Assembly: GCF_026343125.1 (NCBI RefSeq)
Contig: NZ_JAPEMB010000001.1
Coordinates: forward strand, 2,170,001 to 2,234,000
Origin: Streptomyces sp. NBC_00094
GTDB taxonomy: Bacteria; Actinomycetota; Actinomycetes; Streptomycetales; Streptomycetaceae
Direction of reading: 5' to 3'
DNA: 64,000 bases
Position 1 is the first letter of the stretch. Each line of letters begins with the position of its first letter. The notes beneath the pieces were generated by a model that ran no database searches, was not told the origin of the DNA, and worked only from the letters and a program-made list of their open reading frames with translations. Below, in pieces: positions 26,185-34,814 of this stretch. A program made the translations under genes and the position numbers.

Positions 26185-26979
26185 CTAGCAGGCCCGGCGC
26201 CAGACCCCCAGTTCGTACCGCTTCTGCATCGAGCTGAGGCCCAGCGCGCGGGCCTGGGGGCAGAACTCGCGGGCCTCCAGCTCGTACTCGACGTGGAAGA
26301 CCGCCTTGCCCGCGGCCACGAACGGGGTCAGGCGGCCGCACTCGTCGTACTCGGCGCACTGCTCGTTGACCGCGAAGTCGAAGTCCGGGAGCAGCTTCGG
26401 GATCTGGTCCAGGTCGTTCTTGAGGCCCACCGCGAGGCCCCGGTCGTGGGCCAGGCCGGCGATGAGGCGGTTGTAGCGGAGCTGGTCGGCGGCGGTGAGG
26501 GGAAAGCCGGTGCGGTTCCGGTAGCCGTCCATGTTGTCGGGTTCGACGGCGTCGAAGCCCTTGTCCCGGCACATGTCGAGCCGCTTCGCCATGAGGGGTT
26601 CGAGGACGTCGGTGCGGCGGATGTCGAGCCAGCGCTCGCCCTCCCAGCCGTTGCCCTTGCCGAGGACGGACTTCGGGAAGCGGGCGGCGTCCGGGCGGAA
26701 CTCCTCCCAGGCGCCGGTGGAGAGGTAGCAGATGACCTTGCGGCCCCGGGCGTGCAGGTCCTTCACCGTGGACGCCGGGTGGTCGAAGCCGTCGATGTCG
26801 TACACCGGGACGTCGACCGTCGGGTCGAGACGACCGCTGAGCTGCCACTGCCAGGCCAGGCCGGGCTTCGGCAGCCAGCGGTCGCCCGTCGGCTTCGGGT
26901 CGGGGTCGGGGTCGGGGGCCGCCGTACAGGCCGTGGCGAGGAGCAACAGGCCCGCGAGCAGCGGCGGCAGACGTCTCAT
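26185..26979 (-). CDS. GH114-type endo-alpha-1,4-polygalactosaminidase, putative lipoprotein
   Basis: Predicted hydrolase of alpha-1,4-linked galactosamine polymers, 264 residues. The export signal ends LLLLATACTAAP, so C18 may be lipidated, and a Pro/Asp linker follows. The TIM-barrel core has the family signatures WQWQLSGRLD near residue 43, VYDIDGFDHPA, CYLSTGAWEEFRPD, then D148 in EPDNMDGY and E206 in VNEQC. These are the acidic residues expected for catalysis. It is the last gene of a five-gene operon; its ATG overlaps the stop of the spherulin-4-like gene as ATGA. In Aspergillus the corresponding enzyme (Ega3) is part of the galactosaminogalactan cluster. Confidence 0.85.
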   Translation of the reverse strand: MRRLPPLLAGLLLLATACTAAPDPDPDPKPTGDRWLPKPGLAWQWQLSGRLDPTVDVPVYDIDGFDHPASTVKDLHARGRKVICYLSTGAWEEFRPDAARFPKSVLGKGNGWEGERWLDIRRTDVLEPLMAKRLDMCRDKGFDAVEPDNMDGYRNRTGFPLTAADQLRYNRLIAGLAHDRGLAVGLKNDLDQIPKLLPDFDFAVNEQCAEYDECGRLTPFVAAGKAVFHVEYELEAREFCPQARALGLSSMQKRYELGVWRRAC

Positions 26980-27593
26980 CGGGCGGGCTCCAGGAGGTGC
27001 GGAAGGGTGCCCCAGGGGTGCGCGCCCGTGCCGGGGACGGCGCAGTGCACCGGGGTGGCCGGGCGGACGCCGGGCGGGGCCGCGTAGACGAGGTGGCAGT
27101 AGTGCGGGGCGACCGGGAGGTCGAGGGTCCTGTACGTGTCCCAGGGGCCCTCGAAGGTGACGAGGAGGTCGGCGAACTCCTCGTACCCCGGATCGGGGTG
27201 GGCGCCGTGGTTGAGGACGAGGACCGCGGCCCCGGCGGCCCGGGCCGCGACCGCGATCCGCCGGAAGTGGGCGAGGGCGCCGGGCGCGGTCGGGACCTGG
27301 TCGAGGAAGGCACCGTCGGTGCCGTACCAGTCCCGGTGCCGGAGCAGCTCGGTGACGACCTCGGCGTGCGGGCGGCGGCCGTAGGCGGTGTCCACGTAGC
27401 CGAGGACGCGGACGCCGGAGGCCCGCAGCCGGGCGGACACCTCGGCGAACGCGGGGTCGGGGGCCTCCCCCACGCCGCTCGCCGGGTTGAGGACGACGCC
27501 GTGGAGGGAGGGCGCGGCGTCGACGAGCGCCGCCCACGCCTCGGGGCGCTCGGCGGGGTGCTCGTAGTACGGCACCAGCAGAGAGGACCTCAC
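26976..27593 (-). CDS. Spherulation-specific family 4 (Sph3/GH135-like) protein
   Basis: A 205-residue TIM-barrel protein of the spherulin-4 family, whose fungal member Sph3 hydrolyses galactosaminogalactan. Motifs run VPYYEHP, VVLNPASGVGE, GVRVLGYVDTAYGRR, DGAFLDQ and VTFEGPWD. D98 and E148 fit the expected catalytic acids, but position 99 is Gln where I expect Glu. There is no signal peptide, so the protein appears cytoplasmic, unlike exported Sph3. The GTG start has AGGGGG seven bases upstream, and it starts 11 bases after the membrane-protein gene. It could act on stray polymer inside the cell or be an inactive binding protein. Confidence 0.82.
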   Translation of the reverse strand: MRSSLLVPYYEHPAERPEAWAALVDAAPSLHGVVLNPASGVGEAPDPAFAEVSARLRASGVRVLGYVDTAYGRRPHAEVVTELLRHRDWYGTDGAFLDQVPTAPGALAHFRRIAVAARAAGAAVLVLNHGAHPDPGYEEFADLLVTFEGPWDTYRTLDLPVAPHYCHLVYAAPPGVRPATPVHCAVPGTGAHPWGTLPHLLEPAR

Positions 27594-27603
27594 AGGACAC
27601 CCC

Positions 27604-29148
27604 CTACGCGCGGTGGGCGGTCGGTCGTACCAGCAGAACACAGGTGAGGACGGCCAGCAGCACCGCCGCCCCACCGGTCGCCGCCGGGCCGGCCGCGGGT
27701 TCCACGGTCTGCGCGGCCGCCGCGAGCAGGCACACGGCGGCCGCGCTCCCCACCGCGCCGAAGGCCTGGAGCAGCAGCCCCAGCCAGAGCACGGTCCCGA
27801 TCAGGAGCAGGGTGACCAGGCGCGGCGGCGTCGGCCAGAGCGCTCCCGGCCAGGCCAGGACCGTGGTGAGGGTGAGGCCGACGAGGACGGTGAGATAGCC
27901 GCCGAGGCAGAGGACGAGGGTGCCGGTGACCGCGCGGCGGAACTCGCGGGCCGTGCTCAGGGTCCGCAGCCGGACCAGGCTCTCGCCCCGGAAGCGGTGC
28001 AGGAGCCACTCGGCGGGGCCCATGGAGAGGGTGAGCGCGACGACCGCCCCTGCACCGCTCACGAGGGTGTCGCCGACGCCCGCCTGGAGGACGAGCAGTC
28101 CGCTGCCGAGGCCGAAGAGTCCGTACGGGAGGGAGGCCGTGCGCGGGGGCCCGCCGCGGCCCGCCGCCGTGCGCTTCAGGCCCGGCCGGAGCATGAGCGC
28201 CGCGAAGGTGACGGCGGCGGTGAGCGAGGCGAGGAGGAGGCCGGCGCGCAGGAGGTCGGGCAGGTCCCAGCGGAAGGCGGGGACGGCTCCGGCGAGCGGC
28301 AGCAGGGCGCAGAACAGGGCCCGTTCGCGGCCGAGGACCAGGAGGACGGTCGCGGCGGCGAGGTAGAGCGACTGGCCCGCGGCGAACAGGGCGGCCGGCG
28401 TCTCGCCGGGTGCGGCGGTCGCGAACGCGACGGCCGATCCGGCGAGGGCGCCCGCGGGGGCGCCGGTGAGCAGGGCGCGGGCGGCGGCGGGCCGGTCGCC
28501 GAGGCCGAGCCAGGTGTAGGCGCGGTGGGACAGGGCCTGGTTCCACACCCAGCCGGTGACGGCCCCGGCGAGGAGGGGGACGGTTCCGGCGGGGAGCCCG
28601 AAGCGGCCGTGCTCCCCTGCGAGGAGCGGCGCGGCGAGTACGTACGCGAGGCCGGGGAGCGCGAAGACGAGTCCGCGCAGGAGGCAGCCCGCGAGCCCGG
28701 TGTGCCAGGGCCCGGCGGGCGGCGCCTCGGGGGCGGGGTGGCACCGCTCGACGCGCGCGTAGAGGTCCTCGGCGAGGGCGAAGGAGTCGGCTCGGCCGTA
28801 GGTGAGACGGATGTGGTCGTCGGTCATGCCGTCGGATTCGAGGATCGCGGCGATCTCGTCCGGGTGCACGGCGACGGCGACGAACCCGCCGAGCCGTTCG
28901 GCGAGTTCGTCGAGGGGGTCGACGGCGAGGTCGCTTCCGTCCCCGCTTCCGGTGGAGGCGGGGACGGAGGCGAGGACAGAGGCGGAGGCGGAGGCGGGGA
29001 AGGAAGCGGAGGCGGGGAGGGAAGCGGAGGCGGGGAGGGAAGCGGGGGCCGGGTGCGAGGGTGCCGTGGCGCCCTCCCGCCGACGGCGGGGGATCGACGG
29101 GAGAGGGGTCACCGTGACCGGGGGTTTCAGCCAGAGGGAGCCGCTCAT
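27604..29148 (-). CDS. Polytopic membrane protein of the exopolysaccharide operon
   Basis: A 514-residue protein. Residues 1-60 are disordered, with imperfect repeats of PASASL/F. Residues about 63-125 are a small soluble domain (LDELAERLGGFVAVAV then HIRLTYGRADSFALAEDLYARVE). The remainder has about twelve membrane helices. Its ATG overlaps the stop of the PelF-like gene, so it is made together with it. The gene order (polymerising glycosyltransferase followed by a large membrane protein) parallels pelF-pelG, and a role in carrying the polymer across the membrane is the natural guess. I do not see clear PelG/MATE sequence motifs, so this remains inference. Confidence 0.7.
   Translation of the reverse strand: MSGSLWLKPPVTVTPLPSIPRRRREGATAPSHPAPASLPASASLPASASFPASASASVLASVPASTGSGDGSDLAVDPLDELAERLGGFVAVAVHPDEIAAILESDGMTDDHIRLTYGRADSFALAEDLYARVERCHPAPEAPPAGPWHTGLAGCLLRGLVFALPGLAYVLAAPLLAGEHGRFGLPAGTVPLLAGAVTGWVWNQALSHRAYTWLGLGDRPAAARALLTGAPAGALAGSAVAFATAAPGETPAALFAAGQSLYLAAATVLLVLGRERALFCALLPLAGAVPAFRWDLPDLLRAGLLLASLTAAVTFAALMLRPGLKRTAAGRGGPPRTASLPYGLFGLGSGLLVLQAGVGDTLVSGAGAVVALTLSMGPAEWLLHRFRGESLVRLRTLSTAREFRRAVTGTLVLCLGGYLTVLVGLTLTTVLAWPGALWPTPPRLVTLLLIGTVLWLGLLLQAFGAVGSAAAVCLLAAAAQTVEPAAGPAATGGAAVLLAVLTCVLLVRPTAHRA
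28957..29050. repeat. 18-base coding repeat (PASASL/F units)
   Basis: GGGAAGCGGAGGCGGGGA-like units recur about four times on the plus strand; on the minus (coding) strand they encode PASASL and PASASF runs in the disordered N-terminus of the membrane protein. Copy number may vary between strains. Confidence 0.65.
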
Positions 29149-30698
29149 ACCGGGGTGCCTCCTGCGACGAGGGTTGCGGGGGTGCGACGGGGCGCGGGGA
29201 GGCGGATCGTCCAGGTCTTCGGGGTGAGGCGGGGGCGGGGTGCCGGGCGGGCGCCCGCGAGTTCGCGGTAGATCTGACGGAAGCCGTCCACCGAGCGGTT
29301 CAGGGTGAAGCGGTCGATGACCCGCTGCCGCGCCTGACGGCCGAGTTCGGCGCGCCGGGCCCCGTCCCTGAGCAGTTCGGTGACGGCGGCGGCCATGACG
29401 GCCGGTTCGCGGGGCGGGACGACGATCCCGGTGTCGCCGACGGCCTCCCGTACCCCTCCGACATCCGTCGACACGGTCGCCCGGCCGCAGGACATGGCCT
29501 CGATGAGGGAGAAGGGGAAGCCCTCGCTGATGGAGGAGAGCATGACCACGCTGCCGGCCGCGTAGGCGCGCGGCACCTCGGAGACCCGGCCCTCGAAGGT
29601 GATGCCGTCGGTGACGCCCAGTTCGGCGGCGAGCTTCTCCAGGCGGGTCCGGTAGTCCTCGTTCCCCGCGGGGACCGGTCCGAACAACCGCAGCCGCAGC
29701 TCGGGGAGTTCGGCGCGGCAGATCGCGTACGCCCGGATCAGCGTCTCCAGGTCCTTGATGGGGTCGACGCGCCCGCACCAGCTGAGGGTGGGGGTCTCGG
29801 GTTCGGGGCCGGCCTCCGGGAAGAGGGCCGGGTCGACGCCGTTGTAGACGGTGCGGATGCGGTCGGCGGGGGCGCCGCCCCGCTCCTCCCAGCGGCGGTT
29901 GTACTGGTTGCAGGGGGTGATGAGGTCGGCCTTGCGGTAGCCGAGCGTGTTGAGCTCGCGGTAGAAGCCGAGCATGAGGGCCTTGACGGGCCAACGTTGC
30001 GCATCGGTGCGGTAGCCGAGGTAGCGCTCGCGGAGGTAGATGCCGTGTTCGGTGAGCAGGAAGGGCACCCCTTCGAAGTGCTGCGCGGCGAGGGCCGGCA
30101 GCGTGGCGAGGCCGCTGGAGACGGCGTGCGCCACGCCGCCGGTGGCTATCCGGGCGGCGAGCGGGCGCAGCGCGTGTTCCAGCAGGTCGGTGGCGGTGAG
30201 CGCGTCGTGGACGGTGGGCCGGGCCGCAAGCGTCGGCAGGTGCGGCATGGTCCAGATCCACATGAGGGAGCGGAGGGCCGGTTCGGAGCGCAGGGCGGCG
30301 GTGAGTCGTCCCTGGCGGGCGAGTTCGGCCAGCTCGTACAGGCTCGTACCGAAGTCGCAGCCCGCCTCCGGGTCGAGGAGGGCGAGCAGCAGGCGTTCGT
30401 ACGTGTCGAGGAAGCGGCGGCGTTCACGCCCCCGCAGGGGCCGGCACGCTCCGGCGAACAAGCCGGGCGCGGCCGGCCCCTGCGGGTGGCCCCAGAGGGG
30501 GAACGCGGTGTGCCGGGTGATGTTGGGCGGCAGCTCCCAGGTGACGGGTTCGCGGCCGCTGCCGGTGAGGGCGAGGATCTCGAAGTCGACCTCCGGCATG
30601 CCGCGGACGAGCTGGTCGCACCAGGTGCTGACGCCGCCGTGGACGTGCGGATAGGTGCCTTCGGTGAGCATGGTGACATGACGGCCACTGCTCGGCAT
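29145..30698 (-). CDS. PelF-like GT4 family glycosyltransferase
   Basis: A 517-residue GT-B glycosyltransferase. The N-terminus reads VTMLTEGTYPHVHGGVSTW, the hallmark opening of PelF, and the C-terminal donor-binding half has the EX7E motif in SEGFPFSLIEAMSCG. PelF is the cytosolic polymerase of the Pel polysaccharide and uses UDP-GalNAc. The fungal galactosaminogalactan cluster has its own large glycosyltransferase, so a GalNAc polymer is the likely product here. The ATG at 30698 has GGGGGG about 8 bases upstream. It lies 26 bases after the deacetylase gene and overlaps the membrane-protein gene by four bases. No UDP-glucose 4-epimerase is nearby. Confidence 0.85.
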   Translation of the reverse strand: MPSSGRHVTMLTEGTYPHVHGGVSTWCDQLVRGMPEVDFEILALTGSGREPVTWELPPNITRHTAFPLWGHPQGPAAPGLFAGACRPLRGRERRRFLDTYERLLLALLDPEAGCDFGTSLYELAELARQGRLTAALRSEPALRSLMWIWTMPHLPTLAARPTVHDALTATDLLEHALRPLAARIATGGVAHAVSSGLATLPALAAQHFEGVPFLLTEHGIYLRERYLGYRTDAQRWPVKALMLGFYRELNTLGYRKADLITPCNQYNRRWEERGGAPADRIRTVYNGVDPALFPEAGPEPETPTLSWCGRVDPIKDLETLIRAYAICRAELPELRLRLFGPVPAGNEDYRTRLEKLAAELGVTDGITFEGRVSEVPRAYAAGSVVMLSSISEGFPFSLIEAMSCGRATVSTDVGGVREAVGDTGIVVPPREPAVMAAAVTELLRDGARRAELGRQARQRVIDRFTLNRSVDGFRQIYRELAGARPAPRPRLTPKTWTIRLPAPRRTPATLVAGGTPV

Positions 30699-30724
30699 GT
30701 GCGTTTCCCCCCAGGACGTGCTGG

Positions 30725-32881
30725 TCAGGCGGTCGGGAGCGTGAGTGTGACGGCGGTCTGGAGCAGTTCGGGCGTGGTCCAGGCCGAGCGGGTGCCCGCG
30801 TAGGCGGAGCCGAAGACGGTCGAGCCGAGGAGCAGCTGCTTGCGGGTGCCCTCGGGTGCGGTGACGGGCACGGTGAGGCCGGACGGGGCCTTCACGACGA
30901 CCGTGGTGCCGATGCGGTAGGCGGTGACCTTTCCTGCGGCGACCGCCTGGTCCCAGGCGGCGCGGCGGTTCAGCTCGGTGCCGACGTCCTTCTGACGCGG
31001 GTTCACCAGCGGCGCGGTGGGCGCGAACAGGGCCCGGTAGTCGGAGAGTACGCGGTCGAGTACGGGGTAGAGGAGCCGTTCCTCGGCCAGGTTGGACTGG
31101 TGCACGTAGTGCGGGCGGGGGTCGTTGCCCAGCACGTGGGAGAGCGCGGTGCGGGCCTCCTGCGGGACGATCCGCTCGGCGTATCCGGTGCCGGTGGGGA
31201 GCGGGGCGGGCAGGCAGGTGGAGGCCGGGTTGGACTCGCAGACGCCGCTGCCGCCGTCGGCGCGGGAGGTGTAGATCCAGTTGTACTCGTCGGCCATCTC
31301 GGCGGCGGTGCCCACGTTGTAGTACACGTTCATGGGGTGGCGGGGCACGGTCTTCGCGGCGCCGGTACCGGTGCCGATCGAACGCTGCTGCGGCTCACGG
31401 GAGTTGTCGCTCGCGGTCCACTTCACGCCGTTGTCGGCGAGGGCGCCGGCGAGGTTCGGATTGTCGACGGGCTGCTGGGGCAGGGTCTTCAGACCGGAGT
31501 GCTCGCCGGTGACGAGTTCGGAGCGGTCGACGGAGATGCCCTTGCCGACGGCCCAGTTGTGGTTGTTCCTGATCTGGCCGGAGAGCTCGGATCGGCTGAC
31601 CCAGAGGGTGTTGCCCGAGATGTCCTTGGCGCACTGCCAGGGGACGGTGGTGTTGTCCTGGACGCAGCCGAGGAAGGGGTGGGTGTAGGTGTGGTTGATC
31701 CACCGGTACTGGGCGCGGTCCGCGACCAGCTGCGCGGTGAGGAGGTCGGTGCCGCCGTGCTCGGTCTTCCACTGCTCGCCCTGGCCGCCGTTGTAGACCA
31801 TGTCGAGGGTGAAGCCGGAGGTCTTCTGCCAGGCGGCGGCGTACTGGGCGTCGGCGGCGGTCATCCGGATCGGGTTGACGCCCTCGCCGTCGTCCTCGAC
31901 GCAGTCGAAGTCGCCGGGGGTGCAGTTGAGCGCGGAGTCCCAGCGGGCGTCGGGGGCGAAGACGTCGTCGACGTGGACGGAGAGGTAGTTGCGGCTCTGT
32001 CCGAGGTGGACGCCCTGGGTGAGCCATTCCACGATGCCGCGCGCGAGGGCCCGGAACTGCCGCTGGTACTGGTTGTAGGCGAAGGTGACGACGAGTTCGC
32101 GGCGCCCGTCGGCGGTGTACTCGCCGATAAGGCTGGCGCGGCCGCCACCAGCACCGTCGATGGGCACGTCGAGGTAGCTCGTGTAGCCGGCGCGGGGGCG
32201 GCCCGCGTAGCCGTAGCTCTCGGCGATCGCCGGGTCGTTGTCCTCGAAGGTGAGCGCCCCCGCCAGGTACCGGAAGGGGCCCGTCTTCCCCGCGGCGGTG
32301 ACGCCGGCCGTGGCCCCGTCGAGGACGCCGGACCAGCCGCCCTGGTCGGTGTAGTCGAGCCCGACGCCGGGGTGCGACCAGGTGTAGGCGTCGACCTGCG
32401 GGATCCCGAAGGTCCGCTCGTACGACTGGAGGGCGGTGTGCTCGGCGGAGTCGGGGCCGAAGGCGCTCTCGTGGGGCAGGACGACGCCCTGGTACTTGGC
32501 GCGGGGGCGCCCGTCGAGCGTGTCGCTGAGGAAGGCCGTGTCGAGGACGGGCCGGTTCGGGTCGTTGAGGTCGATCCTGCGGTACGGGACACCCGAGCCC
32601 TTCAGCTCGGCGGTGATCGCCTCGACGGCGCTGCCGCCGTCGTCGACGACGAGGACCGTCAGGTCGACGCGGGGCACCGGGGCGGCCACGGCCTGCGCGG
32701 ACGGGACGACGGTGGCGAGCAGCGCGGCGGCGGCGAGGGCCGCGGCCCTGGGGGCGCTCCCCCGGCCGAAGGCCCTGGGGGAGGTGCGGGATGCGGTGCG
32801 GGCGCTTCGCGGGGCGGCGGGAGCGGCGCCCGGTGCGGTGCGGAGCGCGGTTCTGGGCGTACGGATTCGGCCGGAGTCCAT
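30725..32881 (-). CDS. Secreted Agd3-like (CE18-type) polysaccharide deacetylase
   Basis: A 718-residue exported protein, first in the operon. A long basic N-region precedes the signal hydrophobic core (AAALAAAALLATVVPSAQA, about residues 47-65). Residues about 70-280 form a Rossmann-like/sandwich part (LTVLVVDDGG). The central NodB-like catalytic domain has H303-V-D305-D306 (SVHVDDVFAPD) and H397-TYT-H401 (NHTYTHPFLG), the metal and base residues of carbohydrate esterases. The whole layout is that of fungal Agd3, which de-N-acetylates galactosaminogalactan. The C-terminal 70 residues are beta-rich. The ATG has AGGGGGG upstream. Residues about 33-45 are encoded by repeat copy B. Confidence 0.82.
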   Translation of the reverse strand: MDSGRIRTPRTALRTAPGAAPAAPRSARTASRTSPRAFGRGSAPRAAALAAAALLATVVPSAQAVAAPVPRVDLTVLVVDDGGSAVEAITAELKGSGVPYRRIDLNDPNRPVLDTAFLSDTLDGRPRAKYQGVVLPHESAFGPDSAEHTALQSYERTFGIPQVDAYTWSHPGVGLDYTDQGGWSGVLDGATAGVTAAGKTGPFRYLAGALTFEDNDPAIAESYGYAGRPRAGYTSYLDVPIDGAGGGRASLIGEYTADGRRELVVTFAYNQYQRQFRALARGIVEWLTQGVHLGQSRNYLSVHVDDVFAPDARWDSALNCTPGDFDCVEDDGEGVNPIRMTAADAQYAAAWQKTSGFTLDMVYNGGQGEQWKTEHGGTDLLTAQLVADRAQYRWINHTYTHPFLGCVQDNTTVPWQCAKDISGNTLWVSRSELSGQIRNNHNWAVGKGISVDRSELVTGEHSGLKTLPQQPVDNPNLAGALADNGVKWTASDNSREPQQRSIGTGTGAAKTVPRHPMNVYYNVGTAAEMADEYNWIYTSRADGGSGVCESNPASTCLPAPLPTGTGYAERIVPQEARTALSHVLGNDPRPHYVHQSNLAEERLLYPVLDRVLSDYRALFAPTAPLVNPRQKDVGTELNRRAAWDQAVAAGKVTAYRIGTTVVVKAPSGLTVPVTAPEGTRKQLLLGSTVFGSAYAGTRSAWTTPELLQTAVTLTLPTA
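32748..32784. repeat. Palindromic repeat element (copy B) inside the signal-peptide region
   Basis: The sequence starts CTGGGGGCGCTCCCCC and ends GAAGGCCCTGGGGGAGG; it matches copy A at 22590-22625 in layout and most bases. It is read antisense in frame as the basic stretch TSPRAFGRGSAPR just before the signal-peptide core of the deacetylase. Confidence 0.6.
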
Positions 32882-33195
32882 CAGTGGTGTCCCCCCTCGG
32901 CAGGCCCGTCCGGGCCGGAGCCGGACCGGTGGAACCTGTGGAGATGATGCAGATGGTGCAAAGGCGAGAGCGTCGCCCTTGCGGGATTGAGGTGAGTGTG
33001 GACGAGCTCTCCGACCCGGAACGGTAAACATGAAAGAGACACCACGGATGAGTGAATCACTGCCGCCGTGAGCGAACGGGGTGAGCGAGCGTAGGCTCGT
33101 TCTCGGCGCTCTCCGGGCCGAAATACGATGCGGCGGGCACGGTCGGCCCATCCCTCGACCGCCACAGAACTCAATGGAAGCGAGATTTCACCACC
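32882..33195. promoter_or_regulatory. Divergent control region of the exopolysaccharide operon and pepA
   Basis: No gene is seen in these 314 bases. For pepA, TACGAT at 33124-33129 is a fair -10. Two small hairpins are visible: AAGGCGA/TCGCCCTT at 32961-32980, which would lie in the 5' leader of the leftward operon, and CGAGC/GCTCG at 33086-33099. I cannot define the operon promoter with confidence. Confidence 0.4.
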
Positions 33196-34704
33196 GTGAC
33201 TGCTCTCACTCTCAGCACTGCCGGTGCGGCGACGCTGCGCGCCGACGCCCTCGTCGTCGGCGTCGCGAAGTCCGGGAAGACGCTCGTCGTCGCCCCGGGC
33301 GCCGAGGCCGTGGACAAGGCCTTCGACGGCCGGCTCGCCGCCGTCCTGGAGACCCTGGGCGCCTCGGGTTCCGAGGGTGAGGCGACCAAGCTGCCCGCGC
33401 CCGCCGGTCTCAAGGCCCCCGTCGTCCTGGCCGTCGGCCTCGGCACCGCCCCCGAGGACGGCGAGTCGTTCGGCGCGGAGACCCTGCGCCGCGCCGCCGG
33501 TACCGCAGCCCGCGTCCTGACCGGCGCGAAGAAGGCCGCCTTCGCCCTGCCGATCACCTCCGCCGAGGACGCCGCCGCCGTCGCGGAGGGCGCCCTGCTC
33601 GGTGCGTACGCCTACACGGCGTACCAGGAGAGCGCCAAGGACGCGAAGAAGCCGCTGGCCGAGGTCGCCCTGCTCGGCGCCAAGCCGCGCGACAAGGCGT
33701 ACAAGGCCGCCGCCGAGCGCGCGCAGGCCGTCGCCGAGGAGATGAACCGCGCCCGCGACCTGATCAACATGCCGCCGAACGACCTCTACCCCGAGTCGTT
33801 CGCCGCGATCGTCACCGCGGCCGGCAAGGAGCACGGCCTCAAGGTCCAGGTGCTCGACGAGAAGGCGCTCGACAAGGGCGGCTACGGCGGCATCCTCGGC
33901 GTCGGCAAGGGCGCCGTCCGCGGCCCGCGCCTCGTCAAGGTCGCCTACACCCACCCGAAGGCGGAGAAGACCCTCGCCCTGGTCGGCAAGGGCATCACCT
34001 ACGACTCGGGCGGCATCTCCCTGAAGCCGGCCGGCCACAACGAGACGATGAAGTGCGACATGAGCGGCGCCGCCGCCGTGTTCGCCGCCGTCGTCGCCGC
34101 GTCCCGCATCGGTCTCGCCGTCAACGTCACCGGCTGGCTCGCCCTCGCCGAGAACATGCCGTCCGGCAACGCCACCCGCCCGGGTGACGTGCTGCGCATG
34201 TACAGCGGCAAGACCGTCGAGGTCCTGAACACCGACGCCGAGGGCCGTCTCGTCCTGGCCGACGCGCTGACCAAGGCCTCCGAGGAGCACCCGGACGCGA
34301 TCGTCGACGTGGCGACCCTGACCGGCGCCATGGTCCTGGCCCTGGGCAACCGCACCTTCGGCATCATGGCCAACGACGACGACTACCGCACCGCGATCCA
34401 CGAGGCCGCGGAGGAGGTCGGCGAGGCGTCCTGGCCGATGCCGCTCCCGGCGGACCTGCGCAAGGGCATGGACTCCCCCACCGCCGACATCGCCAACATG
34501 GGCGAGCGGATGGGCGGCGGCCTGGTCGCCGGTCTCTTCCTGCAGGAGTTCGTGGGCGAGGGCATCACCTGGGCCCACCTGGACATCGCGGGCCCGGCCT
34601 TCCACGAGGGCGCCCCGTACGGGTACACCCCGAAGGGCGGCACCGGCTCCTCGGTGCGCACCCTGGTGAAGCTGGCCGAGCTCACGGCGGCCGGCGAGCT
34701 CTGA
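33196..34704 (+). CDS. pepA: Leucyl aminopeptidase (M17)
   Basis: A 502-residue cytosolic metallo-aminopeptidase of family M17, active as a hexamer with two metal ions. The catalytic C-terminal domain carries GKGITYDSGGISLKPAG, the metal-ligand segment MKCDMSGAAAVF and the signature NTDAEGRLVLADAL. The N-terminal macrodomain-like part is about residues 1-165. The GTG start at 33196 has GGAAGCGAG at some distance. It is followed by a strong terminator and then lpdA. Sequence and length are fully typical. Confidence 0.95.
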   Translation: MTALTLSTAGAATLRADALVVGVAKSGKTLVVAPGAEAVDKAFDGRLAAVLETLGASGSEGEATKLPAPAGLKAPVVLAVGLGTAPEDGESFGAETLRRAAGTAARVLTGAKKAAFALPITSAEDAAAVAEGALLGAYAYTAYQESAKDAKKPLAEVALLGAKPRDKAYKAAAERAQAVAEEMNRARDLINMPPNDLYPESFAAIVTAAGKEHGLKVQVLDEKALDKGGYGGILGVGKGAVRGPRLVKVAYTHPKAEKTLALVGKGITYDSGGISLKPAGHNETMKCDMSGAAAVFAAVVAASRIGLAVNVTGWLALAENMPSGNATRPGDVLRMYSGKTVEVLNTDAEGRLVLADALTKASEEHPDAIVDVATLTGAMVLALGNRTFGIMANDDDYRTAIHEAAEEVGEASWPMPLPADLRKGMDSPTADIANMGERMGGGLVAGLFLQEFVGEGITWAHLDIAGPAFHEGAPYGYTPKGGTGSSVRTLVKLAELTAAGEL

Positions 34705-34714
34705 GCACACCCGT

Positions 34715-34757
34715 GACAGGGGCGACCCCGGGTCTCGTGCCCGGGGCCGCCCCTGTC
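34715..34757 (+). terminator. pepA terminator
   Basis: GACAGGGGCG (34715-34724) pairs with CGCCCCTGTC (34748-34757), and the inner arms CCCCGGG and CCCGGGG also pair. It begins 11 bases after the pepA stop. Confidence 0.85.
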
Positions 34758-34814
34758 CGTCGTCAGCGGTCCGGCACCCGCCGTACTGTTCGCTCGCGAC
34801 GAAATCCGTAGGTT

